A DNA stretch of 19,412 nt from Candidatus Sumerlaeota bacterium (GTDB lineage Bacteria; Sumerlaeota; Sumerlaeia; JADFCT01), in NCBI GenBank assembly GCA_026398575.1, contig JAPLSP010000053.1, positions 1-19,412 of the forward strand, given 5' to 3'. Under the pieces are notes generated by a model. The model was not told where the DNA came from, did not search any database, and saw only the letters and a list, made by a program, of their open reading frames with translations. Below, one piece after another: positions 1-6,470 of this stretch. How positions within the stretch are numbered: position 1 is the stretch's first letter; every line of letters starts with the position of its first letter. Both the position numbers and the translations under genes were made by a program.

Positions 1-27
1 TTGCTCTAGCAGCGAACGCTTTTTCAC

Positions 28-67
28 CGCCGCCACCACTGGGCCTTGTGCCAGTGGAGCGATGATT
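28..67 (-). repeat. Hairpin repeat copy 1 (inverted relative to copies 2 and 3)
   Basis: On the minus strand this reads as the same roughly 38-bp unit found at 98-135 and 167-204. Its core is a perfect 7-bp stem, CCACTGG (36-42) with CCAGTGG (51-57), around an 8-nt loop. Compared with the other copies one T-A pair replaces a C-G pair, so pairing is kept by changes on both sides. The loop, read on the minus strand, is CACAAGGC, identical to copy 2. Confidence 0.75.
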
Positions 68-97
68 GTCCGCCAAAATTGCTCGCTCCCGACGCTA

Positions 98-135
98 AAT
101 CATCGCTCCACCGGCACAAGGCCCGGTGGTGGCGG
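98..135 (+). repeat. Hairpin repeat copy 2
   Basis: The stem is CCACCGG (108-114) pairing with CCGGTGG (123-129) around the loop CACAAGGC. It is preceded by AATCATCGCT and followed by TGGCGG. Copy 3 begins 69 bp further on in the same orientation, with a CTAGAGCAA word just before it. The mirror of that word also lies beside copy 1 (TTGCTCTAG at 1-9), so the repeated unit is longer than the hairpin. Confidence 0.75.
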
Positions 136-166
136 AGGGTATAATGGACATACCTTTCTAGAGCAA

Positions 167-204
167 AATCATCGCTCCACCGGCGCAAGGCCCGGTGGTG
201 GCGA
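167..204 (+). repeat. Hairpin repeat copy 3
   Basis: The stem is CCACCGG (177-183) pairing with CCGGTGG (192-198) around CGCAAGGC, one base different from the copy 2 loop. The flanks match copy 2 closely. Confidence 0.75.
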
Positions 205-258
205 AGGGCAATGGAATTCTGAAGTGCACCCAAATCTAAGGTCCCCCTTGAAAACCGG

Positions 259-287
259 TTGACTTCCCCTGCGTGAAAGGATTTACT
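259..287 (+). promoter_or_regulatory. Possible sigma70-type promoter for ppdK
   Basis: TTGACT (259-264) is followed after 17 bp by TTTACT (282-287). The -35 matches consensus at 5 of 6 positions and the -10 at 4 of 6. It lies just downstream of the hairpin repeats and about 197 bp before the ppdK start. The match is modest, so this is tentative. Confidence 0.3.
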
Positions 288-483
288 GCTGCCCCCGCGC
301 GCATGGGCAGGTTTTGCCCGGCGCCCCGCGCGATATGGCAGGCGCCCAATCCTCGTGTGTTTTCGTGGAATGGCATGTCTGCAGGAGAGCGCTGACTGCA
401 AAGTCATCCGTCGCGTTGCGGGTTGTGGCCGGTAACCCACGATAAAGATATTTTGAACTCCATGAAAGGGAGGAAGATTGACA

Positions 484-3279
484 ATGGGTAAAATGATCTA
501 TTCCTTCGGCGGCGGCAAGGCCGACGGAAAGGCCGAAATGAAGAACCTTCTCGGCGGCAAAGGCGCCAACCTGGCCGAAATGGCTGGCTTGGGCATTCCG
601 GTTCCCGCCGGCTTCACCATCACCACGGAAGTTTGCACCTACTTCTCGGAGAACAAGCGCAAGTATCCCGCCGGCCTGGACAAGTTGGCCCGGGACGCCA
701 TGAAGAAAGTCGAGAAGATCATGGGCGCCAATTTCGGCGATCCAGTCAATCCGCTCCTTGTTTCCGTCCGCTCGGGCGCGCGCAAGTCCATGCCCGGCAT
801 GATGGAAACGGTGCTGAACGTCGGCCTTTGCAGCGGCACGATTCCCGGCCTCATCGCCAAGACCAACAACCCGCGCTTTGTGTGGGACGCCTATCGCCGC
901 CTCATCATGATGTACTCGGATGTCGTCATGGAAAAGGCCGCGGGCATCGAGCCCAAAGACGGCCACGGCATCCGCCATCAGCTCGACCACATGCTCGACG
1001 AGGTCAAGAAAACGAAAGGCTACAAGACCGACGCGGATATCTCCGCCGATGATCTCAAGCAGCTGGCCGCCGATTTCAAGACCCGCATCAAGAGCGTCCT
1101 GGGCAAGGAATTCCCGGATGATCCCTGGGAGCAGCTGTGGGGCGGCGTCGGCGCCGTCTTCGCTTCATGGAACGGCAAGCGCGCCGTCACCTACCGCGTG
1201 ATCGAAAAGATTCCGCATGAGTGGGGTACCGCCGTCAACGTCCAGGCCATGGTCTTCGGCAACATGGGCAATAGCTCGGCCACGGGGGTCGCGTTCACGC
1301 GCAATCCGGCCACCGGCGATGCGCGCTTCTTCGGCGAATGGCTCGTTAATGCTCAGGGCGAAGACGTCGTCGCCGGCATCCGCACGCCGAACGCGCTCAA
1401 CGAAAACAGCAAGAATGACCAGAACGCCTCGATGCCTTCGCTCGAAACGGGTATGCCCATCATCTATAAACAGCTCGTCGGCATCCGCAACAAACTCGAG
1501 AAGCACTATCAGAACATGCAGGACATCGAGTTTACGATCCAGGAAGGCAAGCTCTGGATGCTGCAGACGCGCGACGGCAAACGCACCGGCCCGGCGGCTC
1601 TCAAGATGGCCGTGGACATGGGCAAGGAAAGACTGATCACCAAGGAAAAAGCCATCACGCGCGTCACCCCGGCGCAGCTCGATGAACTGCTGCACCCGAT
1701 GGTGGACCCGGTCGAAGAGTTAAAGGTCAAGCCCATCGCCAAGGGCCTGCCCGCCGGCCCCGGCGGCGCCACCGGCAAGATCTGCTTTTCGGCCGACCGC
1801 GCCGAACTGAAGGGCAAAGCCGGCGAGAAGGTCATCCTTGTCCGCCTTGAAACAAGCCCCGAGGACGTCAACGGCATGCACGTGGCCGAAGGCATCCTGA
1901 CGGCGCGCGGCGGCATGACCTCGCATGCGGCCCTCGTGGCGCGCGGCTGGGGTAAGTGCTGCATCGTCGGCTGCGGCTCGCTGGCGATTGACTACGCCAC
2001 CCGCACGATGAAGGTTGGCGACAAGGTCTATAGCGAAGGCGACATCATCACGCTCAACGGCTCGAAGGGCAATGTCTATGAAGGCAGCATGCCGCTGATC
2101 GTTCTCGATCCGACCAAGAACGAAGACTTGGCCACGTTCCTCAAGTGGGCCGACAAGATTCGCGCCCTCGGCGTCCGCACCAACGCCGATACGGCCGATG
2201 ACGCCGAAGCCGCCGTACGGTTTGGCGCCGAAGGCATCGGCCTCTTCCGCACCGAACACATGTTCTACGGCAAAGGCAGCGAGGAGCCGCTCTTCTATCT
2301 GCGCAAGATGATCATGAGCAAGACGCTCGAAGAGCGCAAAGCCGCCCTCGAACAGCTCTTTCCGTTCGTCAAGCGCGACGTCAAGGCCACCATGGCCGTC
2401 ATGGCGCCGCGTCCGGTCACGTTCCGCCTGCTCGATCCGCCGCTGCATGAATTCGTTCCTCAAGGCGCCGCGCATCAGGAAGAACTGGCCAAGTCCCTCA
2501 ACATCACCGTCGAGGAAGTCAAGAAGCGCGGCGAGCTGCTGCATGAGAGCAATCCGATGATGGGTCATCGTGGCGTCCGCCTGGGCATCACCTATCCCGA
2601 AGTCAGCGAGATGCAGATTCGCGCTATCATCGAAGGCGCCGTCGAACTCGTGAAGGAAGGCAAGAAGGCCAAACCCGAGATCATGATCCCGGTCACATGC
2701 GACGCCAACGAACTCAAGACCCAGCAGGCCATCATTAATAAAGTGTTGGCCGAAGTGAAGGCCAAGTACGGCGTCCGCAACGTGGACCTGAAAGTCGGCA
2801 CGATGATCGAAATCCCGCGCGCCTGCCTGCTCGCCAACAAGATGGCCGAAGACGCCGAGTTCTTCTCGTTCGGCACGAACGACCTGACGCAGATGACCTA
2901 CGGCTTCTCGCGCGACGACATCGGCGGCTTCCTCAACGACTACCTCGAAAAGAAGATCATCCCCGAGGATCCGTTCCAGACGATTGACCAGGTCGGCACT
3001 GGACAGCTGATCGAAATGGCCGTCACCAAAGGCCGCGCCACGCGTCCCGATCTGAAGATCGGCATCTGCGGCGAACAGGGCGGCGATCCGGCGTCGGTGG
3101 ATTTCTGCCACCGCACCGGCCTGACCTACGTTTCCTGCTCCCCGTTCCGCGTCCCCATCGCGCGTCTGGCCGCCGCACAAGCCCAGCTCGCCAACCCGCG
3201 CGGGGCAAAGAAAGCCACCAAGCCCGCAGCGAAGAAAGCCACCAAGCCCGCCGCCAAGAAGGCTGCGAAGAAGAAATAA
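484..3279 (+). CDS. ppdK: Pyruvate, phosphate dikinase with Lys/Ala-rich C-terminal tail
   Basis: Interconverts pyruvate + ATP + phosphate and phosphoenolpyruvate + AMP + pyrophosphate in the cytoplasm, linking glycolysis and gluconeogenesis. The 931-residue product has the full family architecture. The N-terminal ATP-grasp part carries GGKGANLAEM and SVRSGARKSMPGMMETVLN. The phosphohistidine domain carries GGMTSHAALVARG, with catalytic His481. The C-terminal PEP/pyruvate TIM barrel carries GLFRTEHMF, NPMMGHRGVRLG, GTNDLTQMTYG and GICGEQGG, with the catalytic Cys862. I chose ATG 484, about 10 nt after GGGAGG (468-473); TTG 478 is only 4 nt from that site. The usual length is about 870-890 residues, and much of the excess is a tail from codon 3202 with two copies of KKATKPAA followed by KKAAKKK, like histone H1-type tails. 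Function is certain; the role of the tail is unknown. Confidence 0.97.
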   Translation: MGKMIYSFGGGKADGKAEMKNLLGGKGANLAEMAGLGIPVPAGFTITTEVCTYFSENKRKYPAGLDKLARDAMKKVEKIMGANFGDPVNPLLVSVRSGARKSMPGMMETVLNVGLCSGTIPGLIAKTNNPRFVWDAYRRLIMMYSDVVMEKAAGIEPKDGHGIRHQLDHMLDEVKKTKGYKTDADISADDLKQLAADFKTRIKSVLGKEFPDDPWEQLWGGVGAVFASWNGKRAVTYRVIEKIPHEWGTAVNVQAMVFGNMGNSSATGVAFTRNPATGDARFFGEWLVNAQGEDVVAGIRTPNALNENSKNDQNASMPSLETGMPIIYKQLVGIRNKLEKHYQNMQDIEFTIQEGKLWMLQTRDGKRTGPAALKMAVDMGKERLITKEKAITRVTPAQLDELLHPMVDPVEELKVKPIAKGLPAGPGGATGKICFSADRAELKGKAGEKVILVRLETSPEDVNGMHVAEGILTARGGMTSHAALVARGWGKCCIVGCGSLAIDYATRTMKVGDKVYSEGDIITLNGSKGNVYEGSMPLIVLDPTKNEDLATFLKWADKIRALGVRTNADTADDAEAAVRFGAEGIGLFRTEHMFYGKGSEEPLFYLRKMIMSKTLEERKAALEQLFPFVKRDVKATMAVMAPRPVTFRLLDPPLHEFVPQGAAHQEELAKSLNITVEEVKKRGELLHESNPMMGHRGVRLGITYPEVSEMQIRAIIEGAVELVKEGKKAKPEIMIPVTCDANELKTQQAIINKVLAEVKAKYGVRNVDLKVGTMIEIPRACLLANKMAEDAEFFSFGTNDLTQMTYGFSRDDIGGFLNDYLEKKIIPEDPFQTIDQVGTGQLIEMAVTKGRATRPDLKIGICGEQGGDPASVDFCHRTGLTYVSCSPFRVPIARLAAAQAQLANPRGAKKATKPAAKKATKPAAKKAAKKK
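3202..3276 (+). other. Low-complexity Lys/Ala/Pro tail of PPDK
   Basis: The last 25 codons before the stop encode only G, A, K, T and P. Two perfect KKATKPAA repeats are followed by KKAAKKK. The tail lies after the end of the catalytic barrel, so it should not affect the fold. It resembles the basic tails of H1-like DNA-binding proteins, and nucleic-acid or polyphosphate binding is a possible but untested role. Confidence 0.8.
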
Positions 3280-3326
3280 GCTCAAGCGGCCAGCGGGTAG
3301 GCTTACTGCAATTGTAGAGAAACACG

Positions 3327-3364
3327 AATCCCCGGATAGCCTGAGAGCTATCCGGGGATTTTAG
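3327..3364 (+). terminator. Intrinsic terminator of ppdK
   Basis: A perfect 14-bp stem, 3327-3340 pairing with 3347-3360, encloses the 6-nt loop CTGAGA and ends in ATTTT. It lies 48 nt after the ppdK stop. The stem is A/T at its base, so it could also work in the opposite direction, but no gene arrives from that side. Confidence 0.88.
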
Positions 3365-3384
3365 GTGCGGGCAATCGTATTTGC

Positions 3385-3414
3385 TTGACCAGCATGACAT
3401 TAGCTGCATATCAT
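3385..3414 (+). promoter_or_regulatory. Promoter of the Panacea operon
   Basis: TTGACC (3385-3390) and TATCAT (3409-3414) are separated by 18 bp, each matching consensus at 5 of 6 positions. Transcription would start near 3420. This places the upstream ATG at 3413 inside the -10 box and supports the start at 3446. Confidence 0.65.
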
Positions 3415-3445
3415 GCCAATACAATTGACGACGGGAGATAAGCAG

Positions 3446-4009
3446 ATGCGCTTTTTCTTCAATGAACGTAAAGCGGCGCAGATGGCTGCATTGTATATCA
3501 AGATGGGAGGAGGAAAGATGAACTATCTTCTTCTCATGAAGCTGATGTATCTTGCGGATCGCATGACGCTCATAAACAAGGGCAGACCTATTACTGGAGA
3601 TCGGTATGTGTCTATGGAATGGGGCCCTGTTTTAAGCCGGGTTCTGGATTTGCTTCGCGATCAACAAGAGACAATGAGAACACCTTGGTTTGAATATATA
3701 TCACCTCCAACCTGCTATGAAGTATCTCTGCTAAACAGTGACTTTCCAACTGATGAGTTGTCGCGATACGAAATAAAGGTTATAGAAAGCATCTATAGCG
3801 CTTATGGCAGATTCGATCCGTTCGTGCTTGCAAAGCAGACCCATTCGATATGCCCTGAGTGGACAGATCCTGGCGATTCTGTATTGCCTATTCGCCCTGA
3901 GGATATTCTCTATGAAAATGGAGTGCCCGAAAAAGAAATTGCACAAATGGAATCCGATGCTAAAGCAATGGAATGGCTCGAATTTATTACGGAGGCATCG
4001 GCGACATGA
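3446..4009 (+). CDS. Panacea-domain protein (SocA/DUF4065-like), putative antitoxin
   Basis: 187 residues. The first third carries the recognisable Panacea (DUF4065, GepA/SocA-like) signature. KLMYLADRMTLINKGRPITG (residues 32-51) is followed by DRYVSMEWGPVLSRVLDLL (52-70), including the conserved GPV turn. Proteins of this family are known as antitoxins or adaptors that neutralise very diverse toxins encoded next to them. ATG 3446 has GGGAG 8 nt upstream and lies just after the predicted transcription start. The stop overlaps the next start in an ATGA arrangement, so the two proteins are probably made together. The gene is visibly more A/T-rich than ppdK and has its own promoter, which suggests acquisition by transfer. 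An antitoxin role is inferred from the family and the gene pairing. Confidence 0.82.
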   Translation: MRFFFNERKAAQMAALYIKMGGGKMNYLLLMKLMYLADRMTLINKGRPITGDRYVSMEWGPVLSRVLDLLRDQQETMRTPWFEYISPPTCYEVSLLNSDFPTDELSRYEIKVIESIYSAYGRFDPFVLAKQTHSICPEWTDPGDSVLPIRPEDILYENGVPEKEIAQMESDAKAMEWLEFITEASAT

Positions 4010-4221
4010 AATGTCAAATGGGCGCTACTTTCATAGCTATTGAAAATGCTGTTGACAAGCATGCGGTCCCCATGCGTGAGTCTGTTACTGAATCCGTATT
4101 GCGGCGCATTCAGGAAAGCGCGCTTGCTTCCGAAGACACACCCCAAAAGATAATCTGCGAAGTTCAACGTTACCTAGATTCGACTTCGAACAGAAATCAG
4201 CCTGATGCCTCGCATTCATAA
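4006..4221 (+). CDS. Small protein of unknown function coupled to the Panacea gene
   Basis: 71 residues, beginning MKCQMGATFIAIENAVDKHA and ending in a polar, Ser/Asn-rich stretch. I do not recognise a family. The start overlaps the Panacea stop (ATGA), and GGAGG at 3991-3995 lies 10 nt upstream inside the Panacea gene. Both point to a real, translationally coupled gene. There is no signal peptide, membrane segment or obvious catalytic motif; the middle (about residues 22-60) looks alpha-helical. The position suggests it is the toxin or partner of the Panacea protein, but it could also be the remnant of a longer gene, since it is short for a toxin. Confidence 0.6.
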   Translation: MKCQMGATFIAIENAVDKHAVPMRESVTESVLRRIQESALASEDTPQKIICEVQRYLDSTSNRNQPDASHS

Positions 4222-4235
4222 TGTGGCTTTATGAA

Positions 4236-4580
4236 TCACGATGTTCTTGCGCAGGAGCGCTTTTTTACGGCGGCCCAGAAAGCGACGCGCGGCAAGCCCT
4301 TTCCGGCGCGAATGCTGCGGCGCGAGCGCTCCAGCAGGGCGCGGAAACGCAGCGAGCGCGACAGACGAAACTCATCCAAGCTTCGGAAGGAAAGCGGCTT
4401 GGAGCGGATTTCTTCCATCTCTCTTAAATCCTCCCAGTCCTCCAGCCGTTCGAGTATCTCCCGATAATCGTCAATGCCGAGAATAACGGCTGTCGGCGCT
4501 CCGTTGCGGTAAACAACTTGGGGCGGTAGTTTCTTGTTCTTTCTTTTTCGTTCTATCGCATGAGCGGTTGCGGCGCGCAT
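4236..4580 (-). CDS. Phd/YefM-family antitoxin-like protein, no adjacent toxin
   Basis: 114 residues from the ATG at 4580, which has AAGGAG 6 nt upstream; an earlier ATG at 4595 lacks such a site. The region PPQVVYRNGAPTAVILGIDD followed by YREILERLEDWEDL is typical of Phd/YefM antitoxins, which repress their own operon through the N-terminal part and bind a RelE/ParE/Doc toxin through the C-terminal helix. No toxin gene follows: only 14 bp separate its end from the converging 71-residue gene. It also continues for about 40 basic residues beyond the usual end of this family. It may be an orphan, or an antitoxin whose toxin was lost and replaced by read-through sequence. Confidence 0.65.
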   Translation of the reverse strand: MRAATAHAIERKRKNKKLPPQVVYRNGAPTAVILGIDDYREILERLEDWEDLREMEEIRSKPLSFRSLDEFRLSRSLRFRALLERSRRSIRAGKGLPRVAFWAAVKKRSCARTS

Positions 4581-4658
4581 CTTATGCTCCTTCATCCTTG
4601 ATTTGATTCGATCATGACATGAAACGCAATGAAGTGAATTCAGCCGCGCGCATTTATT

Positions 4659-4751
4659 GGAGAAATTATGCCCAACCTCCCTAGTTCCCGCAACGGCTTT
4701 TGAGGGTCAACTGAGAAGCAAGCGCGCTGCGCGGGAAATTGCTTCGAATGC
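4659..4751 (+). repeat. Direct repeat copy A (~92 bp)
   Basis: Matches copy B at 6347-6438 at roughly 86% by hand alignment. The two share an unbroken 25-bp core (4686-4710) and a 20-bp core (4732-4751). The divergent part lies between the cores. In one plus-strand frame both copies encode AREIASNAN, and the only codon change within that peptide is synonymous. In A the frame closes shortly afterwards at a stop. Together the copies bracket the secreted-protein gene. Confidence 0.85.
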
Positions 4752-4813
4752 TAATGCGAGCTTCAGAGCATAAACTCCATTCCGCAAGCAATCGGCATTG
4801 AATCGGCTTAAAG

Positions 4814-4845
4814 AATAAGGCCCCTCCTTGCGGAAGGGCCTTATT
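4814..4845 (-). terminator. Intrinsic terminator of the secreted-protein gene
   Basis: AATAAGGCCC (4814-4823) pairs perfectly with GGGCCTTATT (4836-4845), extended by an inner TCC/GGA pairing. It lies 35 nt beyond the stop of the minus-strand gene ending at 4880. On the minus strand it is followed by TTCTTT. The A/T base makes it usable in both directions. Confidence 0.8.
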
Positions 4846-4879
4846 TGTTGAGCTGATGTGAGTTGAGACTTGGTGAGGA

Positions 4880-6265
4880 TCAGTAAAGTTTCAAGATGTA
4901 TTCGCCATCGGATCCCCAATCCTGGCCAAACCAAATATAAGGACCGCGAAGGCCATAGAAATCCATAGAGAAGGGATCAGGATTTTCGATGGTATTCTTG
5001 TTCGGCTTGAATTCCTTGCCAATCGTGTACCACTGGAGATTGTCAACAGGTATCTGGAAATCCGTGCCGCCGGACTGGGTCACGTCAACCCATTGATACT
5101 GCCGCATGAGAACACGGCTGCCCTGGAATTTTACGATATACGCTCCTGCGGCCATCCAAGTGGAATTCGGAACGGTCTCGAACTTACGTTCAAACTGGGC
5201 CAATTTTGTAATCCTTTTTTTCGCATTGCGATAGGCGACAAAAACGTAAGTCGTCGTGCTTGTGCTGACACCCGGGATGTCATGCTTGCTGTAGGAGAAA
5301 ATACCCGTATCTTTCGTAGCCGCTGCCAATTCGACCCAACCATCCGTGCCAGACAGATTGGCAAACTCCGGAAGAGGTCCTTTGACAATTACCTGGTCTT
5401 TGGGATCTCTGGCTTCAATATCAACAGAGACAATCACACTACCACTCGTGACAACATTCCAGATGATCAAATAGCCATCTATGGAATAGTTGAAATTCTG
5501 AGCGTTGACGATTGCATGAGTCCACCCCTTGCCTTTTGCGAAAGGCTTGAACTCCATATTGGTGGAAATCAGCCCACCGCTCGTTGTGTAGTCCTTGAAA
5601 ACCACCACGCCCTGCTCAAAAAGCTGAACATGGCTTTGCATGTCATTAACAGGTCCCACCGTGAGCGCCGCGCCCACAGGTTTCATTTTGCTGTGTAGAT
5701 ATTGCTGGAACGTAACCGTACCGCTCGTCCAGGGAAACCAATTCGATGCATACGTGGGAACAAAAGTCCGGAAAATCACGGTATTGGAATTCCCACGGAA
5801 TCCCATGCAGTTGATTGCCCGAATATATTCTCCCCACCAGCTATAGTAATAATCTATCGGACTGACCGCCGACAGCTCACCCGCCTTTTTCGCTTCGTTA
5901 TTCGCAGCCTTAAAGTTGACGAACTTCGGCACATTTTGGACATCGAAAATTTCCGATATGAAATTGAGTCCATTCAAGGCCAGAAGACTAATTGAGCGAT
6001 TGCCCAGCGCTTCCTTGATGGAGCCGGTCATTACCTCGGTGTCGCTTTGGTTGATGACGGTGAAGTCAGCGTTTTTAAGGACAGGGGTTGTCTGGGCATC
6101 AAACTCTGTTTCCAGAGTAAGCAGGTCTTTTCCTTGACCATCCAACAGCTGCTGGTTCACGTTAAACCACTTGAAGTTGATTTCCCTTGCCTGGCTGAAG
6201 CTCGCTAACAGACAGAATGAAGCGATCAAAGCCAGAATGACTCGCGTGCGGTTTGTTCGGCGCAT
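4880..6265 (-). CDS. Secreted protein of unknown function
   Basis: 461 residues from the ATG at 6265, with AAAGGAG upstream. Residues 1-26 form a clear Sec signal peptide: MRRTNRTR, then a hydrophobic core, then SFSQA before REINFKW. The mature part is rich in aromatic and beta-forming residues (YYYSWWGEY, NWFPWTSGTV, GPYIWFGQDWG). It has only one cysteine (in INCMGF), no membrane anchor and no catalytic motif that I recognise, so a beta-rich extracellular protein is the best description. The gene has its own promoter (6308-6337) and terminator (4814-4845), is more A/T-rich than the GH62 gene beside it, and sits between two copies of a direct repeat. That looks like a self-contained cassette. 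I do not recognise the family. Confidence 0.8.
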   Translation of the reverse strand: MRRTNRTRVILALIASFCLLASFSQAREINFKWFNVNQQLLDGQGKDLLTLETEFDAQTTPVLKNADFTVINQSDTEVMTGSIKEALGNRSISLLALNGLNFISEIFDVQNVPKFVNFKAANNEAKKAGELSAVSPIDYYYSWWGEYIRAINCMGFRGNSNTVIFRTFVPTYASNWFPWTSGTVTFQQYLHSKMKPVGAALTVGPVNDMQSHVQLFEQGVVVFKDYTTSGGLISTNMEFKPFAKGKGWTHAIVNAQNFNYSIDGYLIIWNVVTSGSVIVSVDIEARDPKDQVIVKGPLPEFANLSGTDGWVELAAATKDTGIFSYSKHDIPGVSTSTTTYVFVAYRNAKKRITKLAQFERKFETVPNSTWMAAGAYIVKFQGSRVLMRQYQWVDVTQSGGTDFQIPVDNLQWYTIGKEFKPNKNTIENPDPFSMDFYGLRGPYIWFGQDWGSDGEYILKLY

Positions 6266-6307
6266 GGTTTCCGCTCCTTTGGCAGAAAAGTTTAAAACCA
6301 AGGTCTC

Positions 6308-6337
6308 AAAATAATAGCCTTCTCCTTTCGATGTCAA
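6308..6337 (-). promoter_or_regulatory. Promoter of the secreted-protein gene
   Basis: On the minus strand TTGACA (6337-6332) is a perfect -35. The best -10 candidates are TATTTT (6313-6308, 18-bp spacing) and TATTAT (6316-6311, 15-bp spacing). It lies about 43 bp upstream of the gene start and 9 bp from direct repeat copy B. Confidence 0.6.
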
Positions 6338-6346
6338 GGGGGAAAA

Positions 6347-6438
6347 GGAGAAATAATGCCTAAACTCCCTTGATCCCGCAACGGCTTTTGAGGGTCAATG
6401 GAGAAGCAGATTTCTGCACGGGAAATTGCTTCGAATGC
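6347..6438 (+). repeat. Direct repeat copy B (~92 bp)
   Basis: Second copy of the 4659-4751 repeat, in the same orientation, with its cores at 6374-6398 and 6419-6438. It ends 33 bp before the preferred start of the GH62 gene, so it forms most of that gene's upstream region. At 6398 this copy has ATG where copy A has CTG at 4711. Confidence 0.85.
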
Positions 6439-6470
6439 GAATACCTTCTTTGCAAAGGATGACTACGGCA

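Larger units (their letters stand above)
1..483. other. Non-coding region upstream of ppdK with hairpin repeats
   Basis: No reading frame here looks like a gene; the frames that are open are repeat-derived or antisense to ppdK. Bases 28-204 hold three copies of a hairpin repeat, annotated separately. Bases 205-483 contain a possible promoter at 259-287, a short GGGCA/TGCCC hairpin at 305-319 and the ppdK ribosome-binding site at 465-476. If that promoter is used, ppdK carries a leader of about 190 nt in which I recognise no known riboswitch. Confidence 0.6.

Noticed and set aside
140..145. Perfect TATAAT as a promoter -10
   Set aside because: There is no acceptable -35 about 17 bp upstream; that position lies in the hairpin repeat, and copy 3 does not keep the TATAAT.
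28..204. CRISPR array
   Set aside because: Only three copies, one inverted, with unequal spacing and strong internal symmetry; no cas genes are in the window.
478..483. TTG start for ppdK
   Set aside because: It is only 4 nt from the ribosome-binding site, while ATG 484 is at a normal distance and adds no gap to the conserved start MGKMIYSFGGG.
1720..3285. 521-codon open frame on the minus strand
   Set aside because: It lies wholly antisense to the conserved ppdK, and its composition is that of a codon-bias shadow with no recognisable domain.
3413..3445. Longer N-terminus of the Panacea protein from ATG 3413
   Set aside because: That ATG overlaps the predicted -10 box and has no ribosome-binding site; ATG 3446 has both in order.
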